A stretch of DNA of 6,161 bases from Cyanobacteria bacterium UBA11370 (GCA_003486645.1 DNGI01000069.1:1-6161); one strand, 5' to 3'; positions 1-5,078 are shown, counted from the first letter of the stretch. The notes: generated by a model from the sequence alone, not told the origin. A program made the numbers and translations.

Positions 1-24
1 AACCGAGAATGAAACAGCCCTGGG

Positions 25-79
25 CCCTTAGTAAGGGGAGGGTTTAGGAAGATGCGATTTAAATGCCGAACAAGCTTAA
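25..79 (-). repeat. Dispersed 3'-end repeat, copy A, with GC-rich hairpin
   Basis: Read on the minus strand, this lies 5 nt after the stop of the CHASE2 kinase gene. It begins TTAAGCTTG, continues with a GCATTTAAATCGCATC core and ends in a C-rich stretch whose CCCTTA/TAAGGG arms (25-30 and 32-37) can pair. The same core and flanks recur at 2215-2242, and the hairpin joined to the core recurs at 4195-4256. There is no T-tract after the hairpin, so it is not a textbook intrinsic terminator, but its position suggests a 3'-end role or a preferred insertion point. Nothing else is recognisable in the first 84 bases. Confidence 0.6.
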
Positions 80-84
80 CTCCC

Positions 85-1995
85 TTAAAATTGCCAGAAC
101 CAAGTTTTTCCCCCAGGCCAAATCAATTCACAAACTGTACCTTTCGGAGAATTAGGAAACCGCCGAAACTTCCCCCGCAGTTGTCGAGCCAAATTTTCAG
201 CCTGTTGCGTTCCCCGACCTTTGAATTGAGCCGCTTTGTCCGATAATGAGTTCAAACCCACCCCATTATCAATAATACGAAGACTATTCTGACCCTTTTC
301 TTCCATACAAATTACGCTCAGACGAGTCACCCCAACGGCATATTTCCCCACATTACACAACGCCTCTTCTAGAAATCGGCATAAGCCCCGCTTTTGTTCG
401 ATAGTTAAATATCGACTATCTAGAGGCTCAAACTTGTTGATCTTAATTTTAATCGTTTTAAAACAGGGAAAATCACGAGTTATGGTATTATCGTAAACCT
501 GATAAAGAATTTCATGAATTGGGGCAGACAAATCTAATTCTAAATCGCCACCCAGATAAATACTTGCGCCTTGAGTTAAAGTTTCTCGCCGGACACATTC
601 ATAAACATCCCGAATTTCTTTATTCAACTGTTGGAGTTCTAAAAACAACTGGTCAGAGGATAAATCCAACTCTTGAGAGTATCTTAACATCCTCGCTAGC
701 CGCTGCAATGGTCCGTTATGAATCGTGTCAAATGTTTGCTCAATAATGAGCTGACGCTCTTGCAGGCGCAACCTCAAATCCCGTTCCTGTCGATAGAATA
801 ACGCAGCAGTAAGTCCGGCTCCATTGAGGACGAGGGTGAGCATTGCCGGGACAAAGGGAAGCCACCAGCCTAAGATTAAACATAAATAACAAACACTCGT
901 TAATCCAACGCTAGCAACCCCAAGACCCAGGAGAATCTTTAAGGGTGATTCAAATAGCCGACCCAAACTAATTCCTAATAAACCCCATCCAAAAATCCAC
1001 AAATATTCCCATCCATCCGACCAACCCTTTAAAAGCGATCGCCTATCTAGAACCGCACTGAGAATTTGACTGACCGCGTGAGCTTGAACTTCCACCCCAT
1101 AAACCAGTTTTGGGTTAACACCGGATATAGCAGCAGAATTGACAATATCTTTAGCACTGAGAGCAGTCATCCCAATCAAGACAATGCGATCGCGAATCCA
1201 ATTTGGATTTACGTTCCCGTTTTTAATATCCCTTAGTGAAATAATTCTAAACGGTTTTTGACCACTGCGAAAATTGATCAGAATTTGATTTCCACCCGCA
1301 TCCGCTCTCACATATCCGCCAAAATTAGGACGAAAACGAGTTAGCTCCGTTGACCCAAATCGCATGGCATCTTGGTCACGAATCCCGTTGTTCAGGGGAA
1401 TTCCTTTACTAGACAAATAGGTTTCAACCAGACGTAGAGACAAAGAAAATTTATAATCTTTTTGAAAAGTCCAAGTCCCAAGCACGCTACGTCTGATAGA
1501 ACCATCCGCATCAAGAATAGCATCGGCAAATCCGACTTGTTCAGGCGGGAGTTCTGGCGGTGGATTAACAGTAAAACCCTGGCGATCTGGCAAAACTTTT
1601 TCAATAGCAATTAAGTTCTTGATATCCTTAAACGCGGCAACCCGAGCAGCGTGACCCGGTTCTACAGGTAAGTCCCTAAAGATATCAAGACCAATAACAT
1701 TAGGCTTGTATTTCTGTAACGTTCTCAAAAGTTCTGCAATGTCTTTATCGGGTATGGGATAAGTTCCTACACTCTGGATATCTCCTTCATTAATACCAAC
1801 AATAACAATTCGTTCATCGATAGGTTCGGGAGGACGCAGCCGCAGAAAAGTATCCAGCGCCACCCATTCTAGAAATTGCAGCGAACCCGTCAAGCGAGTG
1901 AGCATTACCAGTCCGATAATCACAAATCCTGGCAAAGCACCGACACGCCAGATAGCAATTTCTGCTTTAATTTTTTGCCAAAGGTTTCGCTCCAC
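85..1995 (-). CDS. CHASE2-domain sensor histidine kinase
   Basis: A 636-residue membrane sensor kinase. A first membrane segment (about 20-37) is followed by an extracytoplasmic CHASE2 sensor domain (about 40-315). Its family signatures include the strand RIVIVGINE (62-70), GFADAILDADGSIRRS (155-170), RIVLIGMTA (270-278) and GVEVQAHAVSQIL (300-312). Three membrane segments follow at about 330-346, 353-376 and 378-400. The cytoplasmic kinase has an HisKA_3-like H-box DTIHNGPLQ with His426, an N-box EEALCNVGKYA (544-553), the G1 box DNGVG (576-580) and the G2 box GRGT (593-596), so it should autophosphorylate and pass phosphate to a partner regulator. The start is GTG at 1993-1995; no good Shine-Dalgarno is visible, but the next Met (31) would cut the first membrane segment. 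The likely partner is the regulator encoded upstream on the same strand across a 271-bp repeat-filled gap; co-transcription is not shown. The ligand is unknown. No truncation or frameshift is seen. Confidence 0.95.
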   Translation of the reverse strand: MERNLWQKIKAEIAIWRVGALPGFVIIGLVMLTRLTGSLQFLEWVALDTFLRLRPPEPIDERIVIVGINEGDIQSVGTYPIPDKDIAELLRTLQKYKPNVIGLDIFRDLPVEPGHAARVAAFKDIKNLIAIEKVLPDRQGFTVNPPPELPPEQVGFADAILDADGSIRRSVLGTWTFQKDYKFSLSLRLVETYLSSKGIPLNNGIRDQDAMRFGSTELTRFRPNFGGYVRADAGGNQILINFRSGQKPFRIISLRDIKNGNVNPNWIRDRIVLIGMTALSAKDIVNSAAISGVNPKLVYGVEVQAHAVSQILSAVLDRRSLLKGWSDGWEYLWIFGWGLLGISLGRLFESPLKILLGLGVASVGLTSVCYLCLILGWWLPFVPAMLTLVLNGAGLTAALFYRQERDLRLRLQERQLIIEQTFDTIHNGPLQRLARMLRYSQELDLSSDQLFLELQQLNKEIRDVYECVRRETLTQGASIYLGGDLELDLSAPIHEILYQVYDNTITRDFPCFKTIKIKINKFEPLDSRYLTIEQKRGLCRFLEEALCNVGKYAVGVTRLSVICMEEKGQNSLRIIDNGVGLNSLSDKAAQFKGRGTQQAENLARQLRGKFRRFPNSPKGTVCELIWPGGKTWFWQF

Positions 1996-2040
1996 AAAGA
2001 ATAGCCAATAAGGAATAGGGAAGACAAGGGGAATTTTCCC

Positions 2041-2068
2041 AATGATTAATGATTAATAACCAATAGAC
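2041..2068. repeat. STRR-like 7-bp tandem array (AATGATT/AATAACC)
   Basis: Four 7-bp units run in register: aatgatt, aatgatt, aataacc, aatagac. This is the style of short tandemly repeated repetitive sequence known from cyanobacterial intergenic DNA. Nearly the same array occurs exactly 200 bp further on, at 2241-2266, with T replaced by C at the sixth base of the first two units. Confidence 0.75.
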
Positions 2069-2085
2069 CTCTCCAGAAATACGCG

Positions 2086-2120
2086 AACTGCCCTCTGCCA
2101 TCTGCCTCCTGCCTTTTTCC
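2086..2120. repeat. STRR-like 7-bp tandem array (nnCTGCC)
   Basis: Four units aactgcc, ctctgcc, atctgcc and tcctgcc run in perfect 7-bp register, followed by a degenerate tttttcc. CTGCC heptamers of this type are a familiar cyanobacterial intergenic repeat. The array lies between the CHASE2 kinase start and the inverted repeat at 2153-2242. It carries no open frame of note. Confidence 0.75.
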
Positions 2121-2152
2121 TGGTATTGTTCGTTTAATGGAAGTCTAGCTAC

Positions 2153-2242
2153 TTAAGCTAAGACGCATTTAAATTGGATATTGAAATTTTTGAAAGGGGT
2201 GTGGGGTGTGGGAAGATGCAATTTAAATGCCGATTAGCTTAA
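2153..2242. repeat. Inverted repeat with 24-nt arms (copies C and B of the ATTTAAAT element)
   Basis: The left arm is TTAAGCTAA (2153-2161), gac, GCATTTAAATTG (2165-2176). The right arm is CAATTTAAATGC (2219-2230), cga, TTAGCTTAA (2234-2242). The arms pair over 12 bp, skip a 3x3 internal loop, then pair over 9 bp, enclosing a 42-nt loop. Each arm is also a copy of the sequence dispersed elsewhere in the window (51-79 and 5053-5077). The right arm, read on minus, sits 25 nt past the stop of the response regulator gene. It may be a small non-autonomous palindromic element, or two independent copies in opposite orientation. No transposase or clear target duplication is visible. Confidence 0.75.
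2196..2212. repeat. G-rich 7-bp repeat in the loop of the inverted repeat
   Basis: Two ggggtgt units followed by ggg give three G-runs (2196-2199, 2203-2206, 2210-2212) with 3-nt spacers. The unit length of 7 matches the other arrays in this gap. Three G-runs are one short of an intramolecular quadruplex. The corresponding minus-strand RNA would be C-rich. Confidence 0.6.
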
Positions 2243-2275
2243 TGACTAATGACTAATAACCAATAACTAATCGAT
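2241..2275. repeat. STRR-like 7-bp tandem array overlapping the regulator stop codon
   Basis: Units aatgact, aatgact, aataacc, aataact and aatcgat run in register. The TAG stop of the response regulator (2267-2269 on minus) falls inside the fourth and fifth units, so the repeat reaches the very end of the gene. Compare 2041-2068, which has the same unit order. Confidence 0.75.
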
Positions 2276-2938
2276 TAAACCTTCCTCTTTAGCACGCATC
2301 TGTGTTTGAATGCGGATATTTTTTCCAGCTTCTGGATAAACCCCTAAAGCATCTTGGATTTTCGTCCAATAATGACGCACGGTTCGTTCAGCAATATTCA
2401 TCTTTTCAGCGATCGCTTTATCTTGCAATCCTTCTTGGAATGCCAAGGTTAGTAGTTCCAACCATTCGGGTTTAACTTCTAACCCCGTTCGCATCTCTCT
2501 TGGTGTATAAACCACTCCTTGAAGCGCCCACTCAACTTTGGTTAACATTTCCTTAAGTGGGAGACTTTTGTCTACAATAGTAAAACCACCTTCATGAGTC
2601 GAAATAGCAGGTTTAAGACGTACCAGCGAGCGGACATGAGCGCTTTGCACAACAATATTGAGGGTGGGATATCGCTCCATCAGCGTTCTCAACAGTTGAA
2701 TACCTGTATCCGTTCGAGCCATTTCTCCAAGCTTTTCGGGAATGGAAAGATCCATGACAGCTAAGTCAGGTTGATCGTTTTCCATTTGTTTTTGAGCGCT
2801 TTCGGCGGTTTGAGCTGTCAGGATTTCCGCCTCTGGGTACTGCTGTCTGAGCATATTAACGGTTCCATCCAAGACGGATTCGTGATCGTCAACCACGAGA
2901 ATTTTCTGCTTGACTGGCTTTGGTGATTTTGGACTCAT
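2267..2938 (-). CDS. Response regulator, receiver plus LuxR/NarL-type DNA-binding domain
   Basis: A 223-residue cytoplasmic regulator. The receiver (about 11-145) has acidic residues Asp17/Asp18 in ILVVDDHES, phospho-acceptor Asp63 in AVMDLSIP, Ser99 in VVQSAH and Lys124 in IVDKSLP. All the residues needed for phosphorylation and switching are present. The output domain (about 158-215) is a LuxR-type helix-turn-helix: the helix DKAIAEKMNI and the recognition helix AERTVRHYWTKI are clear, whereas the usual LTxREREVL lead-in is not. The loop after Asp63 is longer than normal (SIPEKLGEMARTDTGIQLL). The ATG start is supported by a GAGGG ribosome site 8 nt upstream. The first 50 bases overlap the end of the upstream kinase-like gene, which points to coupled translation. 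Likely phosphorylated by the CHASE2 kinase; targets unknown. Confidence 0.95.
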   Translation of the reverse strand: MSPKSPKPVKQKILVVDDHESVLDGTVNMLRQQYPEAEILTAQTAESAQKQMENDQPDLAVMDLSIPEKLGEMARTDTGIQLLRTLMERYPTLNIVVQSAHVRSLVRLKPAISTHEGGFTIVDKSLPLKEMLTKVEWALQGVVYTPREMRTGLEVKPEWLELLTLAFQEGLQDKAIAEKMNIAERTVRHYWTKIQDALGVYPEAGKNIRIQTQMRAKEEGLID

Positions 2939-3950
2939 AATTAAATCCCTCGCAGTCTACGGTTAATTTTGGGAGCGGATGTCGTGGCGATCGCCAACGG
3001 AAGTACCATACAACTGTCAGATCCTTCCTCTTATAAAAGCACTGTCCTCTTGTAAAAAAATGAAAGGCTTCCTTAAGATAGTCCAAATCTTTGAGGCTAG
3101 ACGGACTGACAAGGGTTGATTCATTCGGGTAAGAGATTTGAACCTCTATCTCACCAAACTTCTCCTGTTTCTTTAAGCTGACATGAATCGATAGTTCTGT
3201 TAAAACGTTTGAGGGAAGCATTCCAATTTTGTCAGTTTCGCATTGTTGGAACGCTCTTAGTCGGTTCTCTGTGTCGGTGTTGTTACCCAAATGGGATGTA
3301 CCCACTTCTGATAAAGTGATTCGCAGTAATTCATCTAAGGCGATTAAAATCACTCGACTGCACTCCGGAGACTCATCGGGCCAATCCCTAGGCAATTCCA
3401 TCTGAATGTTGAGCTTGGGATTGTAGGTTTGCCACAGTTCGAGCAAGTACTGAATCGCCAGGGGTAAGCTTTCCTCAACGTAGGGAGGCGATAGGCGATC
3501 GCTCAATTGTCCGAGGGAATGATGGAACTTCTCAATTCCCGTTAACCAGTCTCGGACACTCTGAAGTGAAATCTCACAACTATCTCCTAGCAATAACTCT
3601 ATGCTGCGACGCATCGCCAATGATTCTTGCAACAACCCGTTGCGAATTCTCTCGGTTTCGCAATAAAGTTGAAATGCTCGCCTTCGCTCCCACCACTGCA
3701 AGGCTCGTCGCGCCCTAGAGTAAGATACAAACAACCAAATTATGATCGCAATACAGGCAATTAAAATTGCGTTCTCTAGGGAGCTAGAGCATAAAACATT
3801 AACCATTTCAGTATCATAGTTGACATCCGGCAGACAAATCAGATTGACTCTATTCAAATTCAGTTGGAGGAATCGATACTCTTGGGAGTTCCCAGTTAAG
3901 TTCAATATCCCAATAGAAGCACTATAGAAGCAACAGACTTGGTAGCGCAT
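2889..3950 (-). CDS. Membrane-anchored histidine-kinase-like protein lacking the phospho-acceptor His (pseudo-kinase)
   Basis: The frame is 353 residues. One hydrophobic segment (about 59-77) is followed by a basic stretch (SRARRALQWWERRR) and a cytoplasmic region. Residues 99-108 (ERIRNGLLQ) line up by eye with the H-box of the neighbouring CHASE2 kinase (DTIHNGPLQ), with Arg103 where His should be. Further on, LDELLRITL (205-213) resembles an N-box without its Asn. The tail (299-320) resembles the last strands of the kinase ATPase domain, but DNGxG and GxGxx boxes are absent. It should neither bind ATP normally nor autophosphorylate; a scaffold, inhibitor or heterodimer partner is inferred. 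The 3' end overlaps the response regulator by 50 bp. The start is uncertain: ATG at 3950 has no clear ribosome site, and Met49 (3804-3806) would give a 305-residue protein beginning just before the membrane segment, which I find more natural. Confidence 0.85.
   Translation of the reverse strand: MRYQVCCFYSASIGILNLTGNSQEYRFLQLNLNRVNLICLPDVNYDTEMVNVLCSSSLENAILIACIAIIIWLFVSYSRARRALQWWERRRAFQLYCETERIRNGLLQESLAMRRSIELLLGDSCEISLQSVRDWLTGIEKFHHSLGQLSDRLSPPYVEESLPLAIQYLLELWQTYNPKLNIQMELPRDWPDESPECSRVILIALDELLRITLSEVGTSHLGNNTDTENRLRAFQQCETDKIGMLPSNVLTELSIHVSLKKQEKFGEIEVQISYPNESTLVSPSSLKDLDYLKEAFHFFTRGQCFYKRKDLTVVWYFRWRSPRHPLPKLTVDCEGFNYESKITKASQAENSRG
2947..2951 (-). promoter_or_regulatory. Ribosome binding site of the response regulator
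   Basis: On the minus strand GAGGG stands 8 nt before the ATG of the regulator. It lies inside the coding sequence of the upstream gene, so ribosomes finishing that gene pass over it. It is the best Shine-Dalgarno in the window and fixes the regulator start. Confidence 0.7.
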
Positions 3951-4043
3951 CCACGTTTTCTGCCAAGTTGCTTGCCTGTCGTAGGCTCAAGGAATTACAG
4001 GATTATGCCAGCCCTTTTGCCGAAAACTACACTGGGATTACGG

Positions 4044-4071
4044 ACAGATAAGTGATCACGAGACTATCTGT
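4044..4071. repeat. Nested inverted repeat ACAGATA...TATCTGT around a GTGATCAC palindrome
   Basis: The perfect 7-bp arms ACAGATA (4044-4050) and TATCTGT (4065-4071) enclose 14 nt that contain the perfect 8-bp palindrome GTGATCAC (4052-4059). It lies about 95-120 bp upstream of the minus-strand kinase-like gene. It could be a two-part protein-binding site or a transcript hairpin. A TTTCCCCC tract follows on plus, which is not a proper terminator tail. Confidence 0.45.
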
Positions 4072-4149
4072 TTCCCCCAATTTCTGGTCATCGTAGACCA
4101 AAAGGTCGAGTGCGATCGCGCCTTCATGAGTAAGGCTATGAATTATACC

Positions 4150-4169
4150 GATTTAAATGGCGATCGCTA
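4150..4169 (+). repeat. Possible degenerate copy of the ATTTAAAT element
   Basis: The sequence CGATTTAAATGGCGATCGCT resembles copy A on plus (CGATTTAAATGCCGA, then AAGCTTA after 2 nt). It merges into a HIP1 octamer at 4160-4167. The match is short and may be chance or partly due to HIP1. Confidence 0.3.
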
Positions 4170-4194
4170 CAGATCACCCCCTTGCCTGTGGCTT

Positions 4195-4256
4195 CTCCCC
4201 GAACCCAAGGGGAGGTTAGGAAAGTTCTGATGTGTCGTATTCACAATTTAAATTGA
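4195..4256 (-). repeat. Dispersed 3'-end repeat, copy F, with CTCCCC/GGGGAG hairpin
   Basis: On minus the order is the core CAATTTAAATTG (4244-4255), about 22 nt, then CTTTCCTAACCTCCCC and a hairpin with arms 4195-4200 and 4209-4214 (CTCCCC/GGGGAG, 8-nt loop). Copy A has the same order, with CTTCCTAAACCCTCCCC and a CCCTTA/TAAGGG hairpin. The stop codon of the recombinase fragment (4248-4250) is inside the core. Only the core and the hairpin part match copy A; the TTAAGCT part is missing. Confidence 0.45.
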
Positions 4257-4766
4257 TATTACTTGGCACGCTTGCCGTTGGTAGGGAATGTCTAAAGTAG
4301 AAACAGCCCGTTTCTTTGCCTTCTCCCCTCTGCGATCGTATCTGGCAGTTGTTTCAGGAGAAGCGTGACCAACAAGCTGCTGAACCGTCGCAATGTCATT
4401 GCCCCTATCCAGCAAATCGCTGATGAAAGTGCGCCGGAAGTCGTGAGGGCTGATATCTCCCACGCCCGCCAGTTTAGCTCGCTTTTCCAGAATCAGCAGA
4501 ATCGCCTGAGCAGTGATGCGTCCAGGAATGAGCCGTCCGCCCTTGTTAATCGCCCAGAACAGCGCCCCAGGAGAGTGCCCGCGAATATCCAGCCAGTCAG
4601 CCATAGCTTGAGCTCCTCCAGGCGGTAGGTAAGTAATCCGGTCTTTGCGGCGTTTGCCCTCTCTCACTATCAAATAACACTGATAACAAATGCGGTTAAT
4701 CCTTGCCACTGATGTATTGTGTGAATAGGTGTCACCAGTTATAACAGCTATAACATTGATGAGCAA
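4248..4766 (-). pseudogene. Tyrosine recombinase (phage-type integrase), C-terminal catalytic fragment
   Basis: The frame is 172 residues, against about 300 for a whole enzyme. From about residue 30 it reads as the catalytic domain: the hairpin VREGKRRKDRITYLP (34-48) with the likely catalytic Lys38, HDFRR (108-112, the HxxR motif), GHAS with His134, and ARYDRR with the nucleophile Tyr143. The first catalytic Arg (usually in a GLRxSE motif) and the whole N-terminal core-binding domain are absent. I could not find them in the other minus frames upstream, where the divergent ribbon-helix-helix gene lies instead. The only starts are TTG at 4766 and GTG at 4709, neither with a ribosome site. I judge it an inactive remnant of an integrative element whose 5' half was lost. 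Alternatively it could be a short protein that blocks or assists an intact recombinase elsewhere. The intact C-terminal motifs suggest recent loss. Confidence 0.75.
4717..4754 (+). promoter_or_regulatory. Candidate promoter and operator of the ribbon-helix-helix gene
   Basis: TTGTGT (4717-4722) and TATAAC (4740-4745) are 17 bp apart, like -35 and -10 boxes. Two inverted repeats overlap them: GGTGtCACC (4728-4736) between the boxes, and GTTATA-acagc-TATAAC (4738-4754) over the -10. The second also contains a TATAAC direct repeat with 9-bp spacing. Ribbon-helix-helix proteins commonly repress their own promoters through such short repeats, so autoregulation is plausible. A transcript from here would start only a few bases before the ATG at 4759, i.e. 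nearly leaderless, consistent with the absence of a ribosome site. Prediction by eye only. Confidence 0.35.
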
Positions 4767-4986
4767 AGGGATAAAGCCGCAGATATCCTGTCGAATTCCA
4801 TCCGACTGGATGGAGGAAATTAAGGTGATATCTGTTGAAACGGGGAAGTCTCCTTCGGAGATAGCTAGGGAGGCGATCGCCCTCTATTTGAATAAGACTG
4901 ATGTAGACTCTGTACAGTCTTTGGCAAAGCGAGTCACTGCACTGGAGCGGAAGTATCAAAAGCTGGCTCAGTTGATTACAAGCTGA
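4759..4986 (+). CDS. Small ribbon-helix-helix (CopG/Arc-like) DNA-binding protein with C-terminal coiled coil
   Basis: A 75-residue protein. After MSKGIK comes a strand PQISCRIP (residues 7-14), then helix A (SDWMEEIKVISVETGK), a turn and helix B (SPSEIAREAIALYLN). This is the pattern of ribbon-helix-helix repressors and antitoxins, which dimerise and insert the strand into DNA. The tail (51-75) has a regular heptad: Val52, Leu55, Val59, Leu62, Tyr66, Leu69 and Ile73 at a and d positions, suggesting a short coiled coil that makes dimers or tetramers. I chose ATG at 4759; the same frame also opens with GTG at 4729, but that codon sits on the GGTGTCACC palindrome and adds ten residues unlike the family. 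It is divergent from the recombinase fragment. No toxin gene follows on this strand, so an antitoxin role is not supported; transcription factor or element-borne repressor is likelier. Confidence 0.8.
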   Translation: MSKGIKPQISCRIPSDWMEEIKVISVETGKSPSEIAREAIALYLNKTDVDSVQSLAKRVTALERKYQKLAQLITS

Positions 4987-5046
4987 TAGTTCTTGAAGGG
5001 AAGGCTCCAGCGCAGAAGCAAACAAGAGAGTTTTTTCCTCATCGCC

Positions 5047-5078
5047 AAGCTGTGCAATTTAAACGCACATCAGCTTAG
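5047..5078 (-). repeat. Dispersed 3'-end repeat, copy D
   Basis: Bases 5053-5077 match copy B (2217-2241) at 21 of 25 positions, including TGCAATTTAAA and AGCTTA. The copy is also an imperfect palindrome itself (AAGCTGTGC at 5047-5055 against GCACATCAGCTT at 5065-5076). On minus it lies about 98 nt past the stop of the 5176-5415 gene, in the same orientation relative to that gene as copies A and B have to theirs. Apart from this, 4987-5175 holds AT-rich DNA with no gene that I can support. Confidence 0.6.

Larger units (their letters stand above)
3951..4247. other. Gene-free stretch with small inverted repeats, upstream of the minus-strand operon
   Basis: No convincing coding frame is visible on either strand in these 297 bases. 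It should hold the promoter for the minus-strand kinase-like/regulator pair. The best I see is a CATAAT-like -10 on minus near 3992-3997, with no good -35. It also holds an inverted repeat at 4044-4071, a short TGGTC/GACCA hairpin (4085-4100), two HIP1 octamers (4112 and 4160), a degenerate ATTTAAAT element (4150-4169) and the CCCC/GGGG hairpin at 4195-4214. It separates the two-component genes from the recombinase fragment. Confidence 0.6.

Noticed and set aside
52..246. Plus-strand open frame at the start of the window
   Set aside because: It lies antisense to the end of the CHASE2 kinase gene, is rich in Pro, Arg and Ser, and has no ribosome site or recognisable domain.
519..746. Plus-strand open frame inside the kinase gene
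   Set aside because: Antisense to the clear H-box region of the CHASE2 kinase; no independent support.
1392..1610. Minus-strand open frame within the CHASE2 domain
   Set aside because: Alternative frame of a well-supported gene, with no ribosome site of its own.
2196..2212. G-quadruplex
   Set aside because: Only three G-runs of three or more are present in the local stretch; better described as a GGGGTGT heptad repeat.
3971..4190. Direct repeat CTTGCCTGT at 3971-3979 and 4181-4189
   Set aside because: Only 9 bp and no matching element ends between the copies; not enough to call a target-site duplication.
4365..4628. Plus-strand open frame antisense to the recombinase fragment
   Set aside because: The minus frame carries the recombinase motifs; the plus translation is low in pattern and rich in Arg and Ser.
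4732..5025. Minus-strand open frame opposite the ribbon-helix-helix gene
   Set aside because: Checked as a possible frameshifted N-terminus of the recombinase. It has no GLRxSE motif or core-binding domain pattern, so it is a shadow of the plus-strand gene.
5025..5038. T-tract GAGAGTTTTTTCC as a terminator for the ribbon-helix-helix gene
   Set aside because: No stable GC hairpin directly precedes the T-run.
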